A stretch of DNA of 39,002 bases from an uncultured Pelagibacteraceae bacterium (GTDB lineage Bacteria > Pseudomonadota > Alphaproteobacteria > Pelagibacterales > Pelagibacteraceae). The position numbers and the translations under genes were made by a program. Position 1 is the first letter of the stretch, and each line of letters begins with the position of its first letter. Positions 15,413 to 22,684 of the stretch are shown one piece after another. The notes beneath the pieces were generated by a model. That model was not told where the DNA came from. It saw only the letters and a program-made list of their open reading frames with translations, and did no database searches. The stretch lies in assembly GCA_902628195.1 (NCBI GenBank), contig CACOLY010000010.1:1-39002 (forward strand). The letters are read 5' to 3'.

Positions 15413-16563
15413 TATTTTCTGAATCTTAAATTGTCTCTATTTAAATCTGATATTTTTGTGCAACCCATTAGCTTCATATCTCTAACAAGTTCCGTCTTAT
15501 ATAATTCCAAAGCTCTTTCTACACCAGCTTGTCCAGCTGCAGCTAAAGCATATAGGTAAAGTCTTCCACCTGCACAAGCTTTTGCGCCTAGTGATAATGC
15601 TTTGAGCATGTGAGTGCCTCTTTGAAAACCTCCTTCACATATAACATCTAACTTATCCCCAACAGCATCTACTATCTCTGCTAGTTGATCAAAGGGAGAT
15701 CTGGAACCGTCAAGTTGTCTTCCTCCATGATTTGAAACCATTATACCTGTACATCCAATATCAACTGCTTTTTTTGCGTCTTCAACACTCATAACTCCTT
15801 TTAGAGCAAAATGACCTCCCCATTGAGAACAAAGTTTTTCAGCATCTTTCCAATTCATTGATTGATCCAACATTGTTGAAAAATAATTTCCAATTGATGT
15901 GTTAGTACTTGTGCCTTCTTTCACATAATCTTGAAGGTGAGGTAGTTCAAACTTTCCTTTAGTAAGATAATTTATCCCCCACATAGGTTTTACTGCAAAA
16001 CTAAATAAACTTGATAATGTAAGTTTTGGTGGTGAGGTAAAGCCTGTTCTCAAGTCTCTCTCTCGATTTCCTCCAGTGATGGTATCAACTGTTAAAGCCA
16101 TTACGTCAAATTTTGCTGCTTTTGCTCTTTCCAAACATGAGTCATTCAAGCCTCTATCTTTATGAAAATAAAACTGAAACATTTTTGGAGTATCGATCAT
16201 CGAAGATATTTCTTCAACGCTTACAGTAGCTAAGGCTGAAACACCAAACATAGTATTAAATTTTTGTGCAGCTTTACCGACGGCCCTTTCTCCATCGTAG
16301 TGAAAAAGTCTTTGTAATGCTGTAGGTGAACAATAAAAAGGTAAATCTAATTTCTTTCCAAAAATTGTGGTTGATAAATCTACATTTTCAACTCCTCTTA
16401 ATACATTTGGAACCAAATCAACATCATTAAATGCACTCGTATTCCTATTATAAGTTATTTCATCATCGGCAGCACCGTCAATGTAATGAAAAATTGGAGA
16501 AGGCAATTTTTTTTCTGCCAATTTTCTGAAATCATTAAAATTATGACAATCTTTTAAATTCAC
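15412..16563 (-). CDS. FMN-dependent alpha-hydroxyacid dehydrogenase, paralogue B (LldD family)
   Basis: Tandem paralogue of the downstream gene; 383 aa, with near-identical N-terminus (LPSPIFHYIDG) and SNHGGRQLDGSRSPFDQ active-site segment. It differs in the FMN-phosphate loop: CEGGFQRG replaces the usual DGG-x-R-x-G, changing the conserved Asp to Glu and the phosphate-binding Arg to Gln, while it keeps GGR in the next loop where paralogue A has FGK. The active-site H and R are intact, so it is probably active. The start is GTG at 16563, 9 nt after the PagL-like gene stop. The pair may be separate enzymes of different specificity or a heteromer (inference). Confidence 0.9.
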   Translation of the reverse strand: MNLKDCHNFNDFRKLAEKKLPSPIFHYIDGAADDEITYNRNTSAFNDVDLVPNVLRGVENVDLSTTIFGKKLDLPFYCSPTALQRLFHYDGERAVGKAAQKFNTMFGVSALATVSVEEISSMIDTPKMFQFYFHKDRGLNDSCLERAKAAKFDVMALTVDTITGGNRERDLRTGFTSPPKLTLSSLFSFAVKPMWGINYLTKGKFELPHLQDYVKEGTSTNTSIGNYFSTMLDQSMNWKDAEKLCSQWGGHFALKGVMSVEDAKKAVDIGCTGIMVSNHGGRQLDGSRSPFDQLAEIVDAVGDKLDVICEGGFQRGTHMLKALSLGAKACAGGRLYLYALAAAGQAGVERALELYKTELVRDMKLMGCTKISDLNRDNLRFRK

Positions 16564-16572
16564 AACTTTATT

Positions 16573-17082
16573 TTAAAATTTTTTGAGAAAATTAAACATA
16601 TAACTATTTGCCCCAGGATTTTTATCTCCCAAACTAGCGTTAGATATATGATTATATGAAAAACCGAATTGACTTTCCTTAGGAAGTTCTAATGATAATT
16701 GAACTTCACTTTTAAATTCTAAAGCATGGCCAAGGTCTTTTCCATCTCCTTCATGATAATAACCAGGAGTAAAACTTGGAGTGAGATTTAAAGAACCAAT
16801 CTTATAATGAGCTTGAATTCCAGTATAGAAATAACTTGCATTATCTGAGGTTATCAATGCACCAGTAATTGGTGATAAATTTCCCAAAAAAGTATTTCGA
16901 TTTAAATCTTCATTTTGATGTTGTACACCGAATAAAGATGACCTTTTTCCATCATCACTAAAATCAAACATACCAGTGTAGAAATTAAATTCTGTATTCT
17001 TATTATTTAATTTTGTTGCATCTGCCATAACTGACTGGCTTAGATAAAAAAATATCAAAGCTAATAAATTTATAAATTTCAT
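16573..17082 (-). CDS. PagL-like acyloxyacyl hydrolase (lipid A 3-O-deacylase family)
   Basis: Outer-membrane beta-barrel of the PagL/acyloxyacyl hydrolase family, which removes the 3-O acyl chain of lipid A. At 169 aa it has a signal peptide ending near MADA at residue 21 and a C-terminal Phe (FLKKF) typical of outer-membrane proteins. The family signature is present: GYYHEGDGKDLGHALEFKS (108-126) and NHISNASLGDKNPGANS, giving H145 and S147 of the catalytic triad. The position matching the third residue (Glu in Pseudomonas PagL) appears to be N159. It lies between the ccm operon and the FMN enzymes, on the same strand. Confidence 0.85.
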   Translation of the reverse strand: MKFINLLALIFFYLSQSVMADATKLNNKNTEFNFYTGMFDFSDDGKRSSLFGVQHQNEDLNRNTFLGNLSPITGALITSDNASYFYTGIQAHYKIGSLNLTPSFTPGYYHEGDGKDLGHALEFKSEVQLSLELPKESQFGFSYNHISNASLGDKNPGANSYMFNFLKKF

Positions 17083-17096
17083 AGATCGAAATATAC

Positions 17097-17462
17097 TCAG
17101 TTTTTTTTAATAATAAATATTTTAAGTATTATTGCACCACCAATTATAAACATCAACAGAGGTAATAACCAAAGAAAATAGGTATTTTTATTGAATCCTG
17201 GATCATATAAGATCCATTCACCATACTTCTCTTTTAATAAAATGTAGATTTGATCTTCACTTAAGCCATCATTTAATTTTTTTGAGACTAAAATTTTTAT
17301 ACTATTAGCAAATTCAGAGTCTGAGTCATGAATAGACTGTCCTTGACAAATTAAACAACGTAAATTTTTAGTTATCTTGCTGTGTGAATTATTTTCATTT
17401 GCATTAGACAAATTTAAATTAAACAAAAATATAATTATCAAAATATATTTTAAAAACTTCAT
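17097..17462 (-). CDS. ccmH: Cytochrome c maturation protein CcmH (CycL)
   Basis: Periplasmic membrane-anchored thiol protein that keeps the apocytochrome CXXCH cysteines ready for heme attachment. At 121 aa it has a signal peptide at 1-21, the signature LRCLICQ with C36 and C39, the three-helix segment ending KEKYGEWILYDP, and one C-terminal membrane helix (about 97-118). It is the short form, without the CcmI/TPR extension of E. coli CcmH. It overlaps ccmG by 4 nt (ATGA) and is the last gene of the ccm operon. Confidence 0.94.
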   Translation of the reverse strand: MKFLKYILIIIFLFNLNLSNANENNSHSKITKNLRCLICQGQSIHDSDSEFANSIKILVSKKLNDGLSEDQIYILLKEKYGEWILYDPGFNKNTYFLWLLPLLMFIIGGAIILKIFIIKKN

Positions 17463-17977
17463 TCTATAAACTTTTTTATTTCAATTATTGAATTTAGGTT
17501 CAACGGGCCAACATATCTTTTTATAATCCTTTTATTATAAATTAAAAAAGTCTCTGGAACTCCGTAGGCACCCCATTCTATTGAAATTATTCCATTTTCA
17601 TCTGATAGAGTTAATCTATATGGACTATTCAATTCTTTAAGAAATTTTTTTGCATTTATAATATTGTCTTTGTAATTCAATCCTATGATTTCTAAATTAA
17701 CTTGATCTTTTAATTCTAATAAAATTGGATGTTCATCTCTACAAGGAGCACACCATGACGCCCAAATGTTCAAAAGATAAAATTTTTCTTTTTGAAAAAT
17801 TTCATTAGAATTTTTAACTATATCGCTATCAAATAGTTTTGCCTCAAAATATGGAATATCTTTTTTAATATCAACTTGAGGTGTATAAATATTTGTATTT
17901 TGTAAACCTTTAAAAAGTACAAAAAAAATAATTAAGAATGAAATTATCACTACAGAAAAAAAAATTTTATTTTTCAT
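17459..17977 (-). CDS. ccmG: Thiol:disulfide interchange protein CcmG/DsbE
   Basis: Membrane-tethered periplasmic thioredoxin-fold reductase that supplies electrons for cytochrome c maturation. At 172 aa it has an N-terminal anchor (about 5-24), active site WASWCAPC with C76 and C79, and the cis-Pro loop GAYGVPET. The acidic and glycine-rich features around WCAPCRDEHP are those of CcmG rather than general thioredoxins. It overlaps ccmF and ccmH by 4 nt each (ATGA), so it is translated in a coupled manner. Confidence 0.94.
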   Translation of the reverse strand: MKNKIFFSVVIISFLIIFFVLFKGLQNTNIYTPQVDIKKDIPYFEAKLFDSDIVKNSNEIFQKEKFYLLNIWASWCAPCRDEHPILLELKDQVNLEIIGLNYKDNIINAKKFLKELNSPYRLTLSDENGIISIEWGAYGVPETFLIYNKRIIKRYVGPLNLNSIIEIKKFIE

Positions 17978-19845
17978 ATTTTTTTTCTAAACAAACTTAT
18001 TAATCCTCCAGAACATATTAATAATACAGATAACCAAATCCAGATCATAAAAGGTTTGATTTGATATCTTATATTAAAGTAATCTTGGTTTTGGACTAAA
18101 TTCATCGTTATAAATTTGTCTGAAAATAGATTTGTCTTAATATCAGCTTCACTAGTCACAATATTTGGTTGATTATAAATTCTTAGCTCTGGTTCTAATG
18201 TTTGATTTAAACCTTTTGGATCATTTATGTTAATTTTTCCGATAATTGAACTATAATTATTTATTTTCTTTTTTTCTATACTTTCAAAAGTAATATGAAT
18301 TTTCTCTGACTTAAATGTTTCACCTATCTTTAAATTAGTTATTACTTCTGTAGAAAAAAAATTGTTAAATAAAATACTTAAAATCAAAAGACTAAAACCA
18401 AAATGAGCTAAATTTTGAGCCAAATTGTTTATCCCCTTAATTAAAAATTCCTTTGATGTGACTAAAAACAAATATAGAGCCGAAGTGACTAAAATTGTAT
18501 TTACTAAAAAATTTACCTTTAAGTTCTTAATTATCAATATTGATAAAATAAATGAAATAATTAAAAATATTGATAAATTTATTTTATTTTGAATATCTGA
18601 TTTAATCCATTTTAACTTTGGACCAATAGCCATTGCAAATAAAAAAGGAATTAAAAAGGGTGTAATTAATTTGATGTAAAATGGTGGACCAACAGAAATT
18701 TTTTCTGAGTTTATGACTTCTAAAAAAATTGGATAAATAGTTCCAATCAAAATAACAACAAGAAAATACATCATAAACCAATTATTTACCAGGATTGATG
18801 ATTCTTTACTTAACCAAAAAAAATCATATTTTTGTTTGTCATCTGTTTTATGATAAAAAAAGAAAATAAAGAGAGATAAAAATATCAAACAAAATAAAAA
18901 AATTAAAATATATAATCCTCTTTCTGGATCATTTGCAAACGTATGAACAGAATTCAAAATACCTGATCTGACTAAAAAAGTACCACACATACTTAAAGTA
19001 AAAGTTGATATTGATAAAATTATTACCCATGATGTAAGTATTTTTCTTCTTTCTAAAATTAAAATGCAATGAAGTAGTGTTGTTAAAGCGATCCAAGGCA
19101 TAAGTGAAACATTTTCAACTGGATCCCAAAACCAAAAACCTCCCCAACCTAACTCATAATAGGCCCATATAGACCCTAATAAAATTCCTAATGTCAAAAA
19201 AATCCATGACCAAAGTACCCAAGTTTTAATATGTTTTGCCCAATTTTTAGATATATAATTTAAAGATGTTGCAGCTAGTGTTGCAGAAAAAATTACTGAA
19301 GATCCAACATAGCCTAAGTATAAAATTGGTGGATGTATAGCTAGAGCTGGATCTTGTAAAATTGGATTTAAACCCAATCCTTCAGTTGGTATTGGAAAAA
19401 TATAATTAAAAGGATTGGATGTTTTTATTATAAATATAAAAAAACCAATAATTATAACTTGCTGAAATAATAAAGTTAAAATTCTATAATTCTTATCTTG
19501 TTCTTTTGATTTTAACAAAAATAAAAATATGAATAAATTTAACACCAATAACCAAAGCAATAAACTTCCTTCATGGTTTCCCCAAGTACCTGAAATTTTG
19601 TAAAAAAGAGGTTTAGTTGTATGTGAATGATTAAACACTGTTTCATTACTAAAATCCGAATTTATGAATGAAATTATTAACCCAAGAAAACTTGTTATTA
19701 CAAAAAAAAGTTGCAAAGATGTCAAAGATAGAATTTTTTTATCAAAGACAAGAGAATTTCTAAAATTTTTAATTGAAAAAAGAACGACTATAAAAGACAA
19801 ACAAAGTCCAAAAATTAAAGAATAAAATCCAATTAAACTTGCCAA
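17974..19845 (-). CDS. ccmF: Cytochrome c heme lyase subunit CcmF
   Basis: Large inner-membrane core of the System I heme lyase, transferring heme from holo-CcmE to apocytochrome c. At 623 aa it has about 15 membrane helices. Diagnostic segments are SGTWGNHEGSLLLW near residues 87-100 and the tryptophan-rich WWD-type motif WGGFWFWDPVENVSLMPW around 235-252, with flanking histidines. It is 2 nt from the ccmE stop and overlaps ccmG by 4 nt. Confidence 0.95.
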   Translation of the reverse strand: MASLIGFYSLIFGLCLSFIVVLFSIKNFRNSLVFDKKILSLTSLQLFFVITSFLGLIISFINSDFSNETVFNHSHTTKPLFYKISGTWGNHEGSLLLWLLVLNLFIFLFLLKSKEQDKNYRILTLLFQQVIIIGFFIFIIKTSNPFNYIFPIPTEGLGLNPILQDPALAIHPPILYLGYVGSSVIFSATLAATSLNYISKNWAKHIKTWVLWSWIFLTLGILLGSIWAYYELGWGGFWFWDPVENVSLMPWIALTTLLHCILILERRKILTSWVIILSISTFTLSMCGTFLVRSGILNSVHTFANDPERGLYILIFLFCLIFLSLFIFFFYHKTDDKQKYDFFWLSKESSILVNNWFMMYFLVVILIGTIYPIFLEVINSEKISVGPPFYIKLITPFLIPFLFAMAIGPKLKWIKSDIQNKINLSIFLIISFILSILIIKNLKVNFLVNTILVTSALYLFLVTSKEFLIKGINNLAQNLAHFGFSLLILSILFNNFFSTEVITNLKIGETFKSEKIHITFESIEKKKINNYSSIIGKININDPKGLNQTLEPELRIYNQPNIVTSEADIKTNLFSDKFITMNLVQNQDYFNIRYQIKPFMIWIWLSVLLICSGGLISLFRKKI

Positions 19846-19847
19846 AA

Positions 19848-20267
19848 CTATTTCTCCTCTAACGCTGCTTTTACTTCTGGAGGCATATAATTTTCATCAT
19901 GTTTAGCTAAAATTTTTGTAGCTAAAAATAAACTTTTATCCTTCAAAAATCCCTCAGCAACAACCCCTTTACCTTCCGCAAAAAGATTAGGGATAAGACC
20001 AGAATAAATTACATTTATTTCATTTTTAAAATCTGTAACAACAAATTTAACTTCTTTTTCTTTTATTAAAATTGACTTTTTTTTTACCATACCACCAATC
20101 CTAATCTTTTTTTTATCTATTTCAGCTAAAGCTTTTACATCTGTTGGTGATTGAAAATAAATTACATTTTCCTCTAGAGATTTTAAAGTAAGAAATATAG
20201 TAAGTGACAATATTAAGAAAATTATGAAAATATAAAAAAATCTTAATTTAACTTTACGACCATACAT
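19848..20267 (-). CDS. ccmE: Heme chaperone CcmE
   Basis: Periplasmic heme chaperone that covalently binds heme and delivers it to CcmF. At 139 aa it has an N-terminal anchor (about 10-27) followed by an OB-fold domain ([36 protein letters not shown]). The heme-binding motif is AKHDENY with H123 and Tyr127. The tail is short and charged. Gene order ccmC-ccmD-ccmE-ccmF supports the call. It starts 10 nt after the ccmD stop. Confidence 0.95.
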   Translation of the reverse strand: MYGRKVKLRFFYIFIIFLILSLTIFLTLKSLEENVIYFQSPTDVKALAEIDKKKIRIGGMVKKKSILIKEKEVKFVVTDFKNEINVIYSGLIPNLFAEGKGVVAEGFLKDKSLFLATKILAKHDENYMPPEVKAALEEK

Positions 20268-20277
20268 CTTTTAAAAG

Positions 20278-20505
20278 TTAAATACTTGGAGTGTTAGATA
20301 AAATTTCTCTATTAATACTTTGAGATTTTGCAAAAATTGCTCTTTCAGGGTTTAGATTTCCAAACTTCGTAATAAATTTTTCTCTCTCTCTAATATATTG
20401 AATTCTTATGACAACATATAGAGAGGCAAAACTTAAAAAAGTAAATACAAAAGCTGACCAAACATAAGTTCCATATCCATTCATAAAAAATAATTCATTT
20501 ATCAT
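20278..20505 (-). CDS. ccmD: Heme exporter small protein CcmD
   Basis: Small membrane protein that helps release holo-CcmE from the CcmABC complex. The 75 residues have the typical start (FFMNGYGTYVWSAFVFTF), a single helix at about 14-34, then a basic cytoplasmic segment (RIQYIREREKF). The sequence is weakly conserved in this family, so the call rests on the GYGxYVWxA motif, topology and location between ccmC and ccmE. It overlaps ccmC by 4 nt (ATGA). It is somewhat longer than the usual 50-60 residues. Confidence 0.85.
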   Translation of the reverse strand: MINELFFMNGYGTYVWSAFVFTFLSFASLYVVIRIQYIREREKFITKFGNLNPERAIFAKSQSINREILSNTPSI

Positions 20506-21209
20506 AATCTATCTAAGCCTTTATTTTTAATTTTTATCAGTTCTGTATTATATTTCATTAAAAAAATTAGTAGAGAAAATAGAGCAAATGACGCAGTCAT
20601 AATCAGTAATGGATACAACATTGATATATGGATTGATGATTTTGATAGAATGTTAATTGAAGCTGGTTGATGTAATGTATTCCACCATTCTACGGAATAT
20701 TTAATTATTGGAACATTGATAATTCCTAAAATGGTTATAACTGTAGTCACTTTAAATACTTTATCTTTATTATCATAAATTCTCCAAGCAACTAAATATA
20801 AGATATAAAATAATAATAAAATTAACATAGATGTAATTCTTGCATCCCATGCCCACCAGGTTCCCCAAGTTGGTTTACCCCAGATTGATCCTGTGACTAA
20901 AGAGATAATATTAAAAACAAAGCCGGAAGGCGCTAAACTTTTTGAAATTAAAAAAAAATTCCTTATTTTAAAGATATATCCGATCACTGATAAAAATGTT
21001 ATTGAAGAAAAAATTCCAAGACAAATCCAAGAAGCTGGAACATGGACATACATAATTCTAACTGAATGACTTTGTTTATAGTCCTCTGGCGAAAGTATTA
21101 ATGCCTCAGTTAAACCAATGGAAAAAATAATAATGAATAACAATAAAACATATTTAGGTGCTCTAGATGTTATAGAAAAGATTTTATTTGGCTCAAAATA
21201 TTTAAACAT
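20502..21209 (-). CDS. ccmC: Heme transporter/ligase CcmC
   Basis: Inner-membrane protein with a WWD domain that loads heme onto CcmE. At 235 aa it has six membrane helices and the signature WGKPTWGTWWAWDARITS near residues 110-127, with flanking histidines (HVPASW, about 56; near 182 in TLHQPAS). It is the first gene of the ccm operon here; ccmA and ccmB, often adjacent, are not in the window. The start has no visible Shine-Dalgarno; 48 nt upstream is the strong minus-strand hairpin at 21258-21320. Confidence 0.95.
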   Translation of the reverse strand: MFKYFEPNKIFSITSRAPKYVLLLFIIIFSIGLTEALILSPEDYKQSHSVRIMYVHVPASWICLGIFSSITFLSVIGYIFKIRNFFLISKSLAPSGFVFNIISLVTGSIWGKPTWGTWWAWDARITSMLILLLFYILYLVAWRIYDNKDKVFKVTTVITILGIINVPIIKYSVEWWNTLHQPASINILSKSSIHISMLYPLLIMTASFALFSLLIFLMKYNTELIKIKNKGLDRL

Positions 21210-21257
21210 ATTGAAATTATTTTAATTCATTTTAGGGATTTTATTAGGAAATTATTG

Positions 21258-21320
21258 TCTGATCAAGAATGTCAGAGGGAGATAATAACGAAGGGTAAAT
21301 ATTTAACATCCTTGACCAGA
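21258..21320 (-). ncRNA. Long minus-strand hairpin upstream of ccmC (leader or small RNA)
   Basis: Positions 21304-21319 and 21259-21274 pair over 16 consecutive positions when read as minus-strand RNA, extended by the 21320/21258 pair: 14 Watson-Crick plus 3 G-U pairs. The same positions on the plus strand give three A-C mismatches, so the structure is complete only on the minus strand. The loop is 29 nt (21275-21303). G+C is elevated: 33 of 82 bases over 21259-21340. No T run follows, so it is not a simple terminator. It lies between the hspQ stop (21386) and the ccmC start (21209). I know of no matching family. Confidence 0.65.
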
Positions 21321-21351
21321 ATAGTAAGTATTTAACAAACCGCTGTGTCAA
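21321..21351 (-). promoter_or_regulatory. Possible promoter for the hairpin RNA and ccm operon
   Basis: A perfect -35 TTGACA on the minus strand (21351-21346), with a TACTAT -10 candidate at 21326-21321. The 19-nt spacer is long, and a start 6-7 nt downstream would fall inside the first arm of the hairpin, so the exact start or -10 may differ. Confidence 0.27.
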
Positions 21352-21385
21352 AGTTTTGAGTTAAATGTGTTAAAAAAATGTTTTT

Positions 21386-21706
21386 TTAATTAGATGGCTT
21401 AAAATAACTAGATCCTTTTTTGCCTGAAAAAATCTCCTCAATCAAAGGATGCTTAATTGGTTCATCTGAGTCGTCTGTAAGTAAATTTTGCTCTGAAACA
21501 TATGCTTCATATGTAATTTCATCATTTTCTGCTAACAAATGATAAAAGGGTTGATCTTTTCTTGGCCTTACATTTTTTGGTATTGATTGATACCACTCTT
21601 CAGAATTATTAAATTCAAAATCAACATCATAAATCACACCTCTAAACTCAAAGTGTTTATGTTTTACTATGTCTCCTATTGAGAATTTTGCTTTTTGAAT
21701 TGGCAT
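21386..21706 (-). CDS. hspQ: Heat shock protein HspQ
   Basis: Small HspQ/YccV-like protein, in enterobacteria a Lon substrate-specificity enhancer and hemimethylated-DNA binder. The 106 residues carry the family core: KFSIGDIVKHKHFEFRGVIYDVD (7-29), then QPFYHLLAENDEITYEAYVSEQNL (about 53-76) and a C-terminal region ending HPLIEEIF. The ATG at 21706 fits the conserved N-terminus. It is divergent from yciB, with 88 bp between, and upstream of the hairpin RNA on the same strand. Confidence 0.92.
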   Translation of the reverse strand: MPIQKAKFSIGDIVKHKHFEFRGVIYDVDFEFNNSEEWYQSIPKNVRPRKDQPFYHLLAENDEITYEAYVSEQNLLTDDSDEPIKHPLIEEIFSGKKGSSYFKPSN

Positions 21707-21794
21707 TATAATTAGTATGGGTATTTAAATATAAAAATCAATAAGAAAAATTTTAAATTTTTGAATAAATATTATTTATGTTAATATCTTTTCA
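21707..21794. promoter_or_regulatory. Divergent promoter region hspQ / yciB
   Basis: An 88-bp AT-rich gap between divergent genes, so promoters for both must lie here or in the gene starts. On the plus strand TTGAAT and TAATAT (21782-21787) are 15 nt apart, with the -10 only 7 nt before the GTG of yciB, implying a leaderless or near-leaderless mRNA. On the minus strand a TTGATT box precedes a weak TACTAA. No heat-shock-type element is visible. Confidence 0.3.
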
Positions 21795-22346
21795 GTGAAC
21801 AAATCATTTTTAAAGTTTCTCACAGATTTTGGACCATTAGTAATTTTTTTTTACTACTACTACGATAGTGGAAAAGATTTAAAGGTTGCTATTCCACCCT
21901 TTATAATTGCGACAATAATAGCATTGGGAGTAATGTGGTTTTTAGAAAAAAAAATTCCTAAAGTTCCGTTGATAAGTGGAATATTAATTACTTTTTTTGG
22001 GGGATTAACAATTTATTTTAATAATCCAATTTTCATTTATATTAAACCAACAATAATAAATATTTTATTTGGATTTGCTTTAGTATTTGGAAGAAATTTT
22101 ACTAATGAGCCTGTTCTTAAAAAATTAATGGGAAAATCTATTTCGTTAACTAATGAGGGTTGGGAGATACTTAATAAAAGGTGGATATATTTTTTCTTTG
22201 GACTTGCTCTCTTAAATGAATTAGTTTGGAGAACTCAATCTGAGGAGTTTTGGGTAAATTTCAAAGTTTGGGGTCTTTTACCAATAACTTTTATTTTTAC
22301 AGCTTTTCAAGTTGGATTAATAAATAAATATAAAATAAATGAATAA
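21795..22346 (+). CDS. yciB: Inner membrane protein YciB (intracellular septation protein A family)
   Basis: Multi-spanning inner-membrane protein of the YciB/IspA family, linked to cell envelope synthesis and septation. At 183 aa it has five to six hydrophobic helices; family motifs include KFLTDFGPLVIFF near the N-terminus, KPTIINILFG in the middle and WVNFKVWGLLPITFIFTAFQ at the end. It starts with GTG at 21795, giving MNKSFLKFLTDFGP. No in-frame ATG lies nearby. It overlaps the DUF2794 gene by 8 nt. Confidence 0.92.
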   Translation: MNKSFLKFLTDFGPLVIFFYYYYDSGKDLKVAIPPFIIATIIALGVMWFLEKKIPKVPLISGILITFFGGLTIYFNNPIFIYIKPTIINILFGFALVFGRNFTNEPVLKKLMGKSISLTNEGWEILNKRWIYFFFGLALLNELVWRTQSEEFWVNFKVWGLLPITFIFTAFQVGLINKYKINE

Positions 22347-22680
22347 TAATCTTAAATTAGTAATCAATAACGTTAATAATAAAAATATCGATGAAAAATA
22401 TTTTTTTGAAAAAGATGAATTAAAGATAATTTTAGATTTATATGCTATAATGGTCTCTGAGGGATCTTGGAAAGATTACGGTTTAAGTATATCAAGCAGG
22501 CAAGTTGGATTTAGTGTATTTAAAAATGCAGCTGAAAACGCTCTTTATAAAATCTGTAAAAACTTTAAACCAAAGAGCAAAAATCTCAAATATCTTATTA
22601 CAGATACAAATGGTAAAATTTTAAAAAACTCTGATAACCTAAATTCTTTACTCAGAAATACTAATTGGAAAAAACTTTAA
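22339..22680 (+). CDS. DUF2794 domain protein
   Basis: A 113-aa cytoplasmic protein of the alphaproteobacterial DUF2794 family, function unknown. Visible family features are FEKDELKIILDLYAIMVSEG (29-48) and WKDYGLSISSRQVGFSVFKNAAENALYKI (about 50-78), followed by a Lys-rich loop and a short beta segment ending the domain. It overlaps yciB by 8 nt and ends 4 nt before the convergent BI-1 gene. Confidence 0.88.
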   Translation: MNNNLKLVINNVNNKNIDEKYFFEKDELKIILDLYAIMVSEGSWKDYGLSISSRQVGFSVFKNAAENALYKICKNFKPKSKNLKYLITDTNGKILKNSDNLNSLLRNTNWKKL

Positions 22681-22684
22681 AAAA

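Noticed and set aside
14255..16563. The two FMN dehydrogenase genes as an assembly duplication
   Set aside because: The copies differ widely outside the active-site motifs and have distinct loops, so they are true paralogues.
21372..21387. A7-TG-T7 inverted repeat after hspQ considered as a terminator
   Set aside because: The spacing leaves only 2 nt for a loop and all pairs are A-T, so no stable hairpin would form.
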